Notes under the pieces: model-generated
Seen by the model: the letters and a program-made list of their open reading frames with translations, nothing else
Told to the model about the DNA's origin: nothing
Database searches by the model: none
Position numbers and translations under genes: made by a program
Shown here: positions 6,946 to 14,688 of the stretch, one piece after another
Layout of the letters: every line of letters starts with the position of its first letter
Numbering within the stretch: position 1 is the stretch's first letter
Source of the DNA: Alphaproteobacteria bacterium
GTDB taxonomy: Bacteria > Pseudomonadota > Alphaproteobacteria > UBA2136 > JALTLI01
Assembly: GCA_027005635.1 (NCBI GenBank)
Contig: JALTLI010000119.1
Location: forward strand, 1-14,963
Reading direction: 5' to 3'
Length of the DNA stretch: 14,963 nucleotides

Positions 6946-7406
6946 TATATTTTACTTAGTTTCCATGTAACACTTACTTTTGCAACAATATCTCCAGTAG
7001 TATCTTTAATTTCTGCTGTTACAGTATGTTGTGTTTCATTTTTAAAATTAGGTAGTTTAGTTTTACATTCAGCACTTAATTTGCCACGTGCTTTTTTAAT
7101 AAAATCTACGTTAATATTATTTGGGATACCGCGGATTTTGTTATCAAACATAGAAGTTAGCGCCAAGCCACTAGCAAATTCACCTAGATTAGTTAAAGCG
7201 GCAGCATGAATTGAATTTAAATGATTACGATTAGCTTTTATATCAGCAAGCTCAACTTTTGCATAGCCTTGTTGCCAAGTTTTAACCCTAGCCTTCAACC
7301 CGCCAGTATAAGGAACAACTGCGCTAATTGTACGGCTAAAAAACCAATTACCCATTGGTTTATCATGTACTTTTTGCCAAAGTTTATATAAATCTGTAAT
7401 ATTCAT
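6945..7406 (-). CDS. DUF4442 hotdog-fold protein (thioesterase-like)
   Basis: About 153 residues in the hotdog superfamily (DUF4442, related to PaaI/YiiD acyl-CoA thioesterases). Supporting features are GNWFFSRTISAVVPYTGGLK near the start, the NHLNSIHAAALTNLGEFASGLAL helix typical of the family, and later beta strands ending in VSVTWKL. The HxxAxxxxxE-like helix is where active-site residues sit in related thioesterases. I chose ATG at 7406 because MNITDLYKLWQKV matches the usual family N-terminus. The frame also allows a TTG at 7424 directly after the upstream stop. Neither has a good ribosome site, so translation is probably coupled to the upstream barrel gene. It overlaps the next gene by one base. 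Activity on acyl thioesters is family-based inference. Confidence 0.83.
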   Translation of the reverse strand: MNITDLYKLWQKVHDKPMGNWFFSRTISAVVPYTGGLKARVKTWQQGYAKVELADIKANRNHLNSIHAAALTNLGEFASGLALTSMFDNKIRGIPNNINVDFIKKARGKLSAECKTKLPNFKNETQHTVTAEIKDTTGDIVAKVSVTWKLSKI

Positions 7407-7424
7407 ACATTTAGTGTAACACAA

Positions 7425-8600
7425 TTAAAAGTAACGAGATAACCTTAGTATTGCAAAATCATCTTTTTGAGCAAAGCCACTTGTTCCTGTAAATGAGCCT
7501 GCAAAAACTGTTGCTTCTAGTTCAACCTTCCATTTATCAGTTAATCTGGTGCTTGCTTCTATGGAAAAGGTATGTTCTGACGTATTATTATCTATGAACA
7601 TTCCTGCTAAAATTTGAGTATCATCAGCATTATTAAAAGCCAAACGAGTAGCAATAAAACTATCATTATCAAATTGAGTTATGGGTGCATTTCTACCTCT
7701 ATCATCACGATGATATTCTGCGATTAAGCCTAAATCTGCTTCACTATCAAACAATTGATAGAGTGTATATTCCACTCCACCACTAACAGCGTTAAAACGT
7801 TCGCCTTGCCCGCTAACAGTTATTCCTTCTAACTTCCATAACCACCCTTCAGTTGTTAGTTGAACATCAATACTGGTTTGATTTATTCGTTGATAGTAAG
7901 GTATCCACACACTTTGCCCAGCTTTATTTGTGCCAGATTGAAATAACGGTTCACGGCTAGTACCATAAAAATTAGCCAAACCAATATCTATATCACCAAT
8001 ATAATGAGTATATCTAATAGCAAAATCCGGCGCTCTTTCATTTAATGGAGATTCAAACTTTGCGCTATCTGTATCTATAATTTTAGATGTGCGTAAACGA
8101 GATTTAACCCCACCATATTCCCGTTCTCTAAAGTACGGCATAGCAAAAAATCTAATAGTCCCCCAATCTTGTAGAGTTGCTATTTGAATTAAAGGCTGAC
8201 CTAATTTTTCTTCTCCATCTATGGTTTCTAGAGTGTCTGTTTGATTTATTATATCCACCAAATGACGGCTTTCTACCACCCCCCAATATACCTTGCCTAT
8301 ACCTGCCATAAATTCCCAATCATCGGCAAAATAATTCCATGATAATTCCCTCATATCTACATGAGATTTTTGCGAATCATTTTTATCTAAGCGTAAAAAT
8401 GGTTTTACGGTAAACAGGTTTTTACCTTGCTCTTTAATATATTCTGGTTGAAGTAAAAATGCCGTGTTTATTGTACCTTGTTGCCCTGCATATTGCGGTG
8501 CTTGACGAAACACACTTATTTCCCCTGCCATATAGCCACGCAACTCTCCCCCAAGAGAAACTTGGGGGATTAGCAGGATTATGAAGATATATTTTAACAT
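7425..8600 (-). CDS. Outer-membrane beta-barrel protein of the export operon (DUF1302-like)
   Basis: 391 residues. A short signal peptide is followed by a likely cleavage after Gly17 (SLG|GE). The rest is made of alternating-residue strands with many aromatic girdle residues (MRELSWNYFADDWEFMAGIG, FAIRYTHY, GLIAEYHRDDRG), and the last residues are LRLSRYF. A terminal Phe is the classic signal for BAM-assembled outer-membrane barrels. The family looks like the uncharacterised barrels found next to MMPL exporters and LolA-like proteins, close to DUF1302, though I cannot confirm the family. It starts 13 nt after the LolA-like gene and ends just before the DUF4442 gene. It is probably the outer-membrane end of the export route. 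Confidence 0.8.
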   Translation of the reverse strand: MLKYIFIILLIPQVSLGGELRGYMAGEISVFRQAPQYAGQQGTINTAFLLQPEYIKEQGKNLFTVKPFLRLDKNDSQKSHVDMRELSWNYFADDWEFMAGIGKVYWGVVESRHLVDIINQTDTLETIDGEEKLGQPLIQIATLQDWGTIRFFAMPYFREREYGGVKSRLRTSKIIDTDSAKFESPLNERAPDFAIRYTHYIGDIDIGLANFYGTSREPLFQSGTNKAGQSVWIPYYQRINQTSIDVQLTTEGWLWKLEGITVSGQGERFNAVSGGVEYTLYQLFDSEADLGLIAEYHRDDRGRNAPITQFDNDSFIATRLAFNNADDTQILAGMFIDNNTSEHTFSIEASTRLTDKWKVELEATVFAGSFTGTSGFAQKDDFAILRLSRYF

Positions 8601-8613
8601 TTATTCAAGTGTT

Positions 8614-9444
8614 TTATCTTAATCTTTTAAGTTTAGATTTAGTAAAATCAGAACTTTTTAAACCGCTTTTAAAAACATAGTTTTCTGCTTTTAAAATAGT
8701 ACTTTTATTATTTTGATGGTTTTTCATAACCATAATAGCTGGGCGCCAGTATTTATTTTCATACTGGTGATAACCTTCAAAAGTTTGAGTTTTTAATAAA
8801 GATTTTTTACGATCATAATAATCAATTTTAATAGGGATAAAACGTTCAGCATCTATCCATAAAACTTCCTTGGTATAGCCAGAATATTTGTAAGCTGGGT
8901 AAGCTTCAACTTTTAAACATTTAATATTGTTATCGCAAGCCTCTTCAGCTATGTATTTATATGTATATTTGGCCACTTCTTGTGATGAAATATCTTCATA
9001 AGAAAACTCACTACCCATAAATGAGCCAGATTTACTTTTAGATGAAATTCTTTTTACTCTTTTTAAATCTGGTAAATATAGCCATTGATCATCAGCTTTT
9101 AAAATATTTGAATGAGTTAAAAATGCTGTTCCTGCAATATCTCTTGGTTCATCAAAAATAACCAAGGTTTTATCACCTTTACTTGCATCTGGAACTTCTA
9201 AAGTTTTATTGCGGATTTTACGGATACTTTCTTCATTATATGCATTTTTTAGTATCATGGTTAGGTTTGCTGTTGTGCTTTCATAACCTGTATCTCTGGC
9301 TTTAATTTCTGTAGCTATCATTAAACCAATTTGTTCCGGTGTTTTTGATTTTTCCATGTTTTTTATATCTGCCAAAGTTAAAGCATTTGCAGTTGTTGAA
9401 AATAACAAAAACATTCCGATTAATAATTTAATTTTAGTATTCAT
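8614..9444 (-). CDS. LolA-like periplasmic protein (outer membrane lipoprotein-sorting family)
   Basis: 276 residues with a clear signal peptide (Lys-containing n-region, hydrophobic 7-17, cleavage at ANA|LT after residue 21). The mature part matches the LolA-like 'outer membrane lipoprotein-sorting protein' family found with RND exporters. Supporting features are MILKNAYNEESIRKIRNKTL, TLVIFDEPRDIAGTAFLTHS, DDQWLYLPDLKRVKRISS, SGSFMGSEFSYEDIS and a late SDFTKSKLKRL. The LolA half-barrel binds acyl chains, so a periplasmic lipid or hydrophobic-ligand carrier is a reasonable inference. The ATG overlaps the stop of the exporter gene by one base, with AAGGAA placed inside that gene's last codons. 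It is distinct from canonical LolA (about 200 residues), so general lipoprotein sorting is not implied. Confidence 0.9.
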   Translation of the reverse strand: MNTKIKLLIGMFLLFSTTANALTLADIKNMEKSKTPEQIGLMIATEIKARDTGYESTTANLTMILKNAYNEESIRKIRNKTLEVPDASKGDKTLVIFDEPRDIAGTAFLTHSNILKADDQWLYLPDLKRVKRISSKSKSGSFMGSEFSYEDISSQEVAKYTYKYIAEEACDNNIKCLKVEAYPAYKYSGYTKEVLWIDAERFIPIKIDYYDRKKSLLKTQTFEGYHQYENKYWRPAIMVMKNHQNNKSTILKAENYVFKSGLKSSDFTKSKLKRLR

Positions 9445-11768
9445 TATTTTATTCCTTTTCTTTTATTTAACATATCATCTATAAGTATTAACAATGGTGG
9501 AAGAAGTAGGAAATCTACCAATAAAGCTAAGATTAAAGCAATAGATGTTAATGACCCTAAAGTACTATTCATTTCAAATGTAGAAAGCATAAGTACGCTA
9601 AAGCCAGCAACAAGAATTACAGTTGTTACTGTTAAAGCACTACCTACTGTGCTAAACGCGTATTTAATTGCATCTTTTGTGTGCAGACCTTTTTCTATTT
9701 TTGCTCGATGATATTTACTTAAAAAGTGAACAGTATCATCTACAATAATACCCAAACTAACAGCAGCAACAACAGAAACAGCCATATTAACCTGCCCTAC
9801 AAGTAAGCCCCAAACACCAAATGCCATACCAGCAGGCAGTATATTCGGGATTAAACTAATTAAGCCAAGCTTAATACTTCTTAGGGCAAACATAATAGCC
9901 AAAGATATTAATAAAAATGCAATTATATTACCTTTAATCATGCTATGAATATTTCTTTCTGAAATATAGGTAAACATAATAACAGGGCTTGATCCTGTTG
10001 CATGCATATATTCAGGAGTATTATCTTTTAGCCATTTTTCACTTCTATATTTAAATGCTTTTACTTGTAATGTGCTTAAATCACCCAAAGTTACACTTAA
10101 ACGAGTAGCAGATTTTTTTACATTAATTCTATCATTTAAATCTAGTCCATACGGTAATGAGATTTCATATAGTAATAAATATTGTGCTGCCAAATTGTTG
10201 CTATCTGGTAGTTTGTACCAGCTTTCATCATCTCCGTGGAGGTTTTTATTTAAGCGTTTAAAAATATCTGTGATTGAATAAACATGATCAACTTCTGGCT
10301 GAGCACGTAACCATTTAGTATATTCATCTACATATTTTAAATATTGTGGGTTAGATATTTTGTGTTCACCACCAGCACCTAAAGCATAATCAATTGTATA
10401 TATACCAGATAAGTTTTCCATCATAAAATCTGTGTCTGTTCTAAATTTCATGCTTTTATCAAAGTATTTAACAAATTCATCATTTAATTCAATTTTAGGT
10501 ATCATAGCTATTAAAATAACAGCAACAATAAGCATAATTTTAAGAAGTTTTTTATGATTAGCTATTACAAATTCACCAAGTTTATCTATTAGTGTGTGGT
10601 GATTTTCTGGTTTTTTATCTGCTTTAATTGGTAATATTGAAATCAATGCAGGTAAAAGAAAAACTGAATATATAAAGGCAACAACAACACCCATAGCGGT
10701 AATGTTTCCTAAATCATGAAATGGTGGAGCATCAGAAAAATTAAGGGCAAGAAAACCAATAACAGTTGTAAAACTAGTTAAAAATACTGGTTGCATATTA
10801 ATGCGTAAACTTTCCTTAATAGCAGATGTTTTATCTGTTCCTTTGTGCATTTCATGAAAGAAACTAACCAGAATATGAATACTATCAGCTATTGCTAGCG
10901 TTAAAATAACAGTGGGTGAAATAGCAGAGGGCGGTGTTAAATGAATACCTAAATAGCCCGCAAGACCCATAGCACTAGCAGCAGAAAAACTAATTATTAA
11001 CAATGTTGCAAACGTTCCCCAAAAAGAGCGCAGGAAGAAAAACATCATTACAAGTAATGCCAAATACATAAATGGTATTAAAGTTTTCATATCTTGTATT
11101 GATGCACCAGAAAACGAAGCATTCATCATAATAATTCCAGATATCGCAATTTTAACATCTGGATACTTAGGAGCTATTTTTTCTATCATTTTATTAGCAG
11201 CAGCTGCTACATCTGGCACTTCGTAAATATCTTTTCCTGGCAATTGAACTGTTACGTTTATTCCTGTTGTGGTTGCATCTGGTGAAATAAGCCTATTTCT
11301 TAAAAGTGGTTCATTTATTGCCACTTCCTTTTTGGCTTCTAGTTGTTTTTTGGTGTAGCTACTTGGTGCATCTTCTACTAAATCTGCAACAATTAAATCA
11401 TCACCTTCAGCGATTGTATGTTGAAAATTAGTAATGGAATCAACCCTACTAGAATAAGGCAACTGCCAACCTTCGGTTGTTATTTCTTGTATAAGCTCTA
11501 GCACTTTTGGCTGAAAAACATCACCAGTTTTAGGCTTAATAACAAACATAACGTTATCACTTTTGCTAAAAACCTGCTGTAATTTATCAAAGGCAATTAA
11601 ATGAGGATTTTTATCACTAAAAAATACACGATAATCTGTATCAAGTTTTAAAAATCTTGCACCAGCAGATAAACCTACAACCATAATTATAGTAAATAAA
11701 ACTACAAGCCAGCGCCATTTTATAATAAACCCTGCATAACTTGTTATCCAATTATTTTTTGTACTCAT
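9444..11768 (-). CDS. RND-superfamily MMPL-type exporter
   Basis: 774-residue inner-membrane transporter of the RND/MMPL type (COG1033-like), expected to use the proton gradient to move hydrophobic substrates. The two-fold RND layout is visible. TM1 (19-37) leads to periplasmic loop 1 (40-225) and a helix bundle at about 228-382. TM7 (408-424) leads to loop 2 (425-608) and a second bundle at about 612-765. The TM4-equivalent motifs carry acidic and His residues: ADSIHILVSFFHE (D295, H298) and VDDTVHFLSKYHR (D677, D678, H681), likely proton-relay positions. The start has AAAAGG 7 nt upstream. It is the first gene of the operon, behind the promoter at 11800-11828, and is divergent from the TetR gene. 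MMPL-type rather than tripartite AcrB-type is suggested by length and by the LolA-like and barrel partners. Confidence 0.93.
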   Translation of the reverse strand: MSTKNNWITSYAGFIIKWRWLVVLFTIIMVVGLSAGARFLKLDTDYRVFFSDKNPHLIAFDKLQQVFSKSDNVMFVIKPKTGDVFQPKVLELIQEITTEGWQLPYSSRVDSITNFQHTIAEGDDLIVADLVEDAPSSYTKKQLEAKKEVAINEPLLRNRLISPDATTTGINVTVQLPGKDIYEVPDVAAAANKMIEKIAPKYPDVKIAISGIIMMNASFSGASIQDMKTLIPFMYLALLVMMFFFLRSFWGTFATLLIISFSAASAMGLAGYLGIHLTPPSAISPTVILTLAIADSIHILVSFFHEMHKGTDKTSAIKESLRINMQPVFLTSFTTVIGFLALNFSDAPPFHDLGNITAMGVVVAFIYSVFLLPALISILPIKADKKPENHHTLIDKLGEFVIANHKKLLKIMLIVAVILIAMIPKIELNDEFVKYFDKSMKFRTDTDFMMENLSGIYTIDYALGAGGEHKISNPQYLKYVDEYTKWLRAQPEVDHVYSITDIFKRLNKNLHGDDESWYKLPDSNNLAAQYLLLYEISLPYGLDLNDRINVKKSATRLSVTLGDLSTLQVKAFKYRSEKWLKDNTPEYMHATGSSPVIMFTYISERNIHSMIKGNIIAFLLISLAIMFALRSIKLGLISLIPNILPAGMAFGVWGLLVGQVNMAVSVVAAVSLGIIVDDTVHFLSKYHRAKIEKGLHTKDAIKYAFSTVGSALTVTTVILVAGFSVLMLSTFEMNSTLGSLTSIALILALLVDFLLLPPLLILIDDMLNKRKGIK

Positions 11769-11799
11769 TTTATTACCTTTTTATAAAAAATTTGCTTAA

Positions 11800-11828
11800 A
11801 TTATATTATTCTTTCTTAATATACACAA
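11800..11828 (-). promoter_or_regulatory. Sigma70-type promoter of the export operon
   Basis: On the minus strand, TTGTGT (11828-11823) and a perfect TATAAT (11805-11800) are separated by 17 nt. The predicted start near 11793 leaves a 25-nt leader with AAAAGG before the exporter ATG at 11768. A palindrome at 11834-11848 lies 5 bp upstream of the -35 box. Confidence 0.7.
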
Positions 11829-11833
11829 TTTAG

Positions 11834-11848
11834 ACTAGACAGTCCAGT
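11834..11848. promoter_or_regulatory. Candidate TetR-family operator palindrome
   Basis: ACTAGAC-A-GTCCAGT is a 15-bp palindrome with one mismatch between 7-nt arms. It lies in the divergent gap, 7 nt before the first ATG of the TetR gene and 5 bp upstream of the -35 box of the export operon. A weak plus-strand -10-like TATACA (11820-11825) would place the palindrome over the start of the regulator's transcript, consistent with autorepression. The length and symmetry suit a TetR dimer, but binding is inferred. Confidence 0.55.
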
Positions 11849-11855
11849 ATGAAAT

Positions 11856-12482
11856 ATGTATATTTACAATATGGATACAAAAACTTCAAAAAATAGCAAG
11901 AAAGATGCAATTTTAAAAGCTGCTAAGCAGTTATTTATAGCAAATGGTTTTAATGAAACCAGTATGCTTAATATTGCTACAACTGCAAATGTATCTAAAC
12001 AGACAATTTACACCTATTTTCAGAATAAAGAAAACTTATTCCAAGAGTTAATGGAAAATATTTGCGCTCAAATAAAATGCCCAATGGATGATGACAAAAT
12101 TTTTAATTTACCAGCAGAAAAGGCTTTAAACACCATTGGGGTAAACCTTTTAACCCTACTTACTAGCAAGCAAGGTATTGAAATTTTTAGGCTTGTAATA
12201 AGTGAAAGCACAAACAATCCTCAACTTGCCAAAATATTTTATCAAAATGGCCCAGCAAAAAACCATACCAAGCTAGCTAAATACTTAAATAGTCTTAATA
12301 AGCTTGAAAAGTTCAATATTCAAAATCCTAGCCAAGCAGCAGATTATTTTATAGCCATAATACAGGGTAAATTTCATTTACAGGCACTATTAAACATAAA
12401 ACAGCCAAGCGAAAAAGAAATAGCTAACCATGTTAAAAATTCTGTTTGTGGATTTATTAATTATTATAGTAGAAATATTTAA
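11856..12482 (+). CDS. TetR-family transcriptional regulator
   Basis: 208 residues. The N-terminal TetR DNA-binding domain has helix 1 with KKDAILKAAKQLFIANGF (15-32) and the helix-turn-helix TSMLNIATTANVSKQTIYTY (35-54), followed by the FQNKENLF signature. The C-terminal ligand-binding half is all-helical and diverse, and the effector cannot be predicted. It is divergent from the MMPL export operon across 87 bp that hold the operon promoter and a palindrome, so it most likely represses that operon and itself, releasing on binding a substrate of the pump. No Shine-Dalgarno is seen before either ATG (11856 or 11871), so the start is uncertain and the transcript may be nearly leaderless. Its stop overlaps that of nusB by 4 bases. 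Confidence 0.92.
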   Translation: MYIYNMDTKTSKNSKKDAILKAAKQLFIANGFNETSMLNIATTANVSKQTIYTYFQNKENLFQELMENICAQIKCPMDDDKIFNLPAEKALNTIGVNLLTLLTSKQGIEIFRLVISESTNNPQLAKIFYQNGPAKNHTKLAKYLNSLNKLEKFNIQNPSQAADYFIAIIQGKFHLQALLNIKQPSEKEIANHVKNSVCGFINYYSRNI

Positions 12483-12955
12483 CGAACCTTAGAAATAACT
12501 TTATCTAGGAGTGCATTTACAAATTTAACATCTTTATCTTCTAAAAATCCTTTAGAAATATTTATGTATTCATTTAAAATAACCTTTGCTGGAGTTTTAG
12601 GAAAACCAGAAAGCTCAGCAATTGCGGCAACTAAAATAGATTTAGCAACCGGATCCATTCTATCCATGACCCAATCTTCATTTAAATGAGCCTCTATAAG
12701 CTTAAGATACTGTTCTAAACGCTCACTAGCATCTTCCATTATAACTTTGAATATTTTTTTATCTGCTTTACGATTTGGGATTTCATGTAATTTAAAACTA
12801 TCGCTAACATGGTTTATATCCATACCTACAAAAATAACTTGATACAACGCTTGGGTTGCACAAATACGCGCTTCTGTGCGCTTATCATCAGTTAAACTAA
12901 CACCATCTTCTGGGAATGTATCATCGCTGGTATCTTTTGTTGGTACAAATCTCAT
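12479..12955 (-). CDS. nusB: Transcription antitermination factor NusB
   Basis: 158 residues. NusB with NusE binds boxA RNA in rRNA leaders and supports processive antitermination. The all-helical NusB fold is recognisable: ARICATQALYQVIFVG near the start, then DWVMDRMDPVAKSILVAAIAE and the C-terminal KVILNEYINISKGF and KFVNALLDKV, which are the most conserved parts of the family. An acidic extension of about 25 residues precedes the fold. The ATG lies 3 nt after the nrdR stop, so it belongs to the rpiB-glyA-nrdR-nusB unit. In many alphaproteobacteria riboflavin genes lie between nrdR and nusB. They are absent here. Confidence 0.96.
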   Translation of the reverse strand: MRFVPTKDTSDDTFPEDGVSLTDDKRTEARICATQALYQVIFVGMDINHVSDSFKLHEIPNRKADKKIFKVIMEDASERLEQYLKLIEAHLNEDWVMDRMDPVAKSILVAAIAELSGFPKTPAKVILNEYINISKGFLEDKDVKFVNALLDKVISKVR

Positions 12956-12958
12956 TAT

Positions 12959-13402
12959 TTATAAGCCTTTTAGCAGTTGTTTAAAATCTTCTGAGGTTTC
13001 AAAACCTCTATATACAGATGCGTAACGTATATAGCCAACAAAATCAATGTTTTTTAGCTTTTCCATTACAAAATCACCAATTTCTTTAGATGTTACTTCA
13101 TTTCTTGCCTCTTCAACAAGCATTTGTTCTATGTCACCAACAATATCTGTTGCAGCAGATTGCTTAATAGGGCGCTTATTTAAAGCCGATGCAATACTTC
13201 TGCTTAATTTATCTCTATCAAATATTTCTCTACTACTATCATTTTTAATAATAATTATTTGTTGTAGCTGAAAATTTTCAAATGTTGTAAACCTGCGCTT
13301 GCAAGAACTACAGCCTCTTCTACGACGGATAGATTTTCCATCATCAGAAGGGCGGGAATCCTTCACCTGAGTATCAGTATTTCCACAAAATGGACATTTC
13401 AT
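12959..13402 (-). CDS. nrdR: Transcriptional repressor NrdR (ribonucleotide reductase regulator)
   Basis: 147 residues, the normal size. NrdR senses ATP/dATP and represses ribonucleotide reductase genes by binding NrdR boxes. An N-terminal zinc ribbon has Cys3, Cys6, Cys31 and Cys34, with SRPSDDGKSIRRRRGC between the pairs and RRFTTFE after, all diagnostic. The ATP-cone domain follows (about 50-140), ending in YIRYASVYRGFE. It sits 3 nt after the glyA stop and 3 nt before nusB, so it is co-transcribed. AAGG about 11 nt upstream lies inside the end of glyA. I saw no NrdR box pair in this window, so its targets lie elsewhere. Confidence 0.98.
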   Translation of the reverse strand: MKCPFCGNTDTQVKDSRPSDDGKSIRRRRGCSSCKRRFTTFENFQLQQIIIIKNDSSREIFDRDKLSRSIASALNKRPIKQSAATDIVGDIEQMLVEEARNEVTSKEIGDFVMEKLKNIDFVGYIRYASVYRGFETSEDFKQLLKGL

Positions 13403-13405
13403 ATA

Positions 13406-14683
13406 TTACATTACCTTATTATAAATAGGGAATTTATTACACATACTTAGTACTTCTTTGTGTATAAGTTGTTGTAGTTCCTCAATGTTATCATCATTTC
13501 TGCTTAGTGCTTGTAAAATTTGAACAATCCATTCACCAATCTGTTTAAATTCTGCTTGTTTTAAGCCTCTGCTTGTTGCTGCTGGCGTTCCTAGGCGAAT
13601 ACCAGATGTAATAAAAGGGCTTGTATCATCAAATGGTACAGAATTTTTATTACATGTTAACCCTGCATCATCTAGTGTTGCAGATGCTAATTTACCAGTT
13701 ATATTTAAGCTACGTAAATCTGCTAAAATTAAATGGTTATCTGTGCCATTACTTACTAAGTTTACCCCACCAGCCATTAGTGTTTCTGCTAAAATATTAG
13801 CATTTAACTTAACTTGTTTAATATATTGCTTGTATTGGGGGGTTAAAGCTTCACCAAAAGCTACAGCTTTAGCAGCAATTACATGCATTAAAGGCCCACC
13901 TTGAATTCCGGGGAATATGGCGCTATTAACTTTTTTAGCAAGCTCTTCATTTTGGGTTAAAACAATTCCGCCTCTTGGGCCACGTAATGTCTTGTGAGTT
14001 GTACTGGTAACAAAATCAGCGTAGGGAATAGGTGACATGTGCTCACCTACAGCAACTAATCCAGCAATATGTGCCATATCTACCATTAAATATGCCCCCA
14101 CTTCATCAGCTATTTGTTTGAATTTAGCAAAGTCAATTTCTCTTGGATAAGCGCTAGCACCAGCAATAATTAGTTTAGGTTTTACTTGTTTTGCTGTTTG
14201 TAGAACTTTATCATAATTTATAGTTTGAGTTTCTTCATCTAACATATAAAAATGAGCATCAAACCATTTACCAGATTGATTAACTGATGAACCATGAGTT
14301 AAATGTCCGCCATGATTTAGATCCATGCCTAAAATACTATCACCTGGTTTTAAAACAGCTGTAAAAACTGCTTGATTAGCCTGTGATCCTGAATGAGGCT
14401 GAACATTAGCAAATTTACTGGAAAATAATTCACAAACTCTTTTAATTGCAATTTCTTCTGCAATATCAACACACTCACAACCGCCATAATAACGTTTTTT
14501 TGGGTATCCTTCGGCGTATTTATTTGTCATAACACTTCCCTGAGCATCCATAACAGCACGGCTAACAATATTTTCAGAGGCAATCAATTCAATTTGATTT
14601 TCCTGACGCTTGTATTCACACTCAATCGCAGAAAAAATTTCTGTGTCTGTTTCATTTAAATGAGTATTAAAAAAAGTTGTCAT
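13406..14683 (-). CDS. glyA: Serine hydroxymethyltransferase
   Basis: 425-residue PLP enzyme that interconverts serine and glycine with tetrahydrofolate and is the main source of one-carbon units. The PLP lysine is Lys231 in TSTTHKTLRGPRGG. Other signatures are IELIASENIVSRAVMDAQGS, NKYAEGYPKKRYYGGCE, ANVQPHSGSQANQAVF and MVDMAHIAGLVA. The ATG follows the rpiB stop by 5 nt, with AAAGGA inside the end of rpiB about 12 nt away. The stop lies 3 nt before nrdR. Length and motifs are normal for the family. Confidence 0.98.
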   Translation of the reverse strand: MTTFFNTHLNETDTEIFSAIECEYKRQENQIELIASENIVSRAVMDAQGSVMTNKYAEGYPKKRYYGGCECVDIAEEIAIKRVCELFSSKFANVQPHSGSQANQAVFTAVLKPGDSILGMDLNHGGHLTHGSSVNQSGKWFDAHFYMLDEETQTINYDKVLQTAKQVKPKLIIAGASAYPREIDFAKFKQIADEVGAYLMVDMAHIAGLVAVGEHMSPIPYADFVTSTTHKTLRGPRGGIVLTQNEELAKKVNSAIFPGIQGGPLMHVIAAKAVAFGEALTPQYKQYIKQVKLNANILAETLMAGGVNLVSNGTDNHLILADLRSLNITGKLASATLDDAGLTCNKNSVPFDDTSPFITSGIRLGTPAATSRGLKQAEFKQIGEWIVQILQALSRNDDNIEELQQLIHKEVLSMCNKFPIYNKVM

Positions 14684-14688
14684 ATTTA

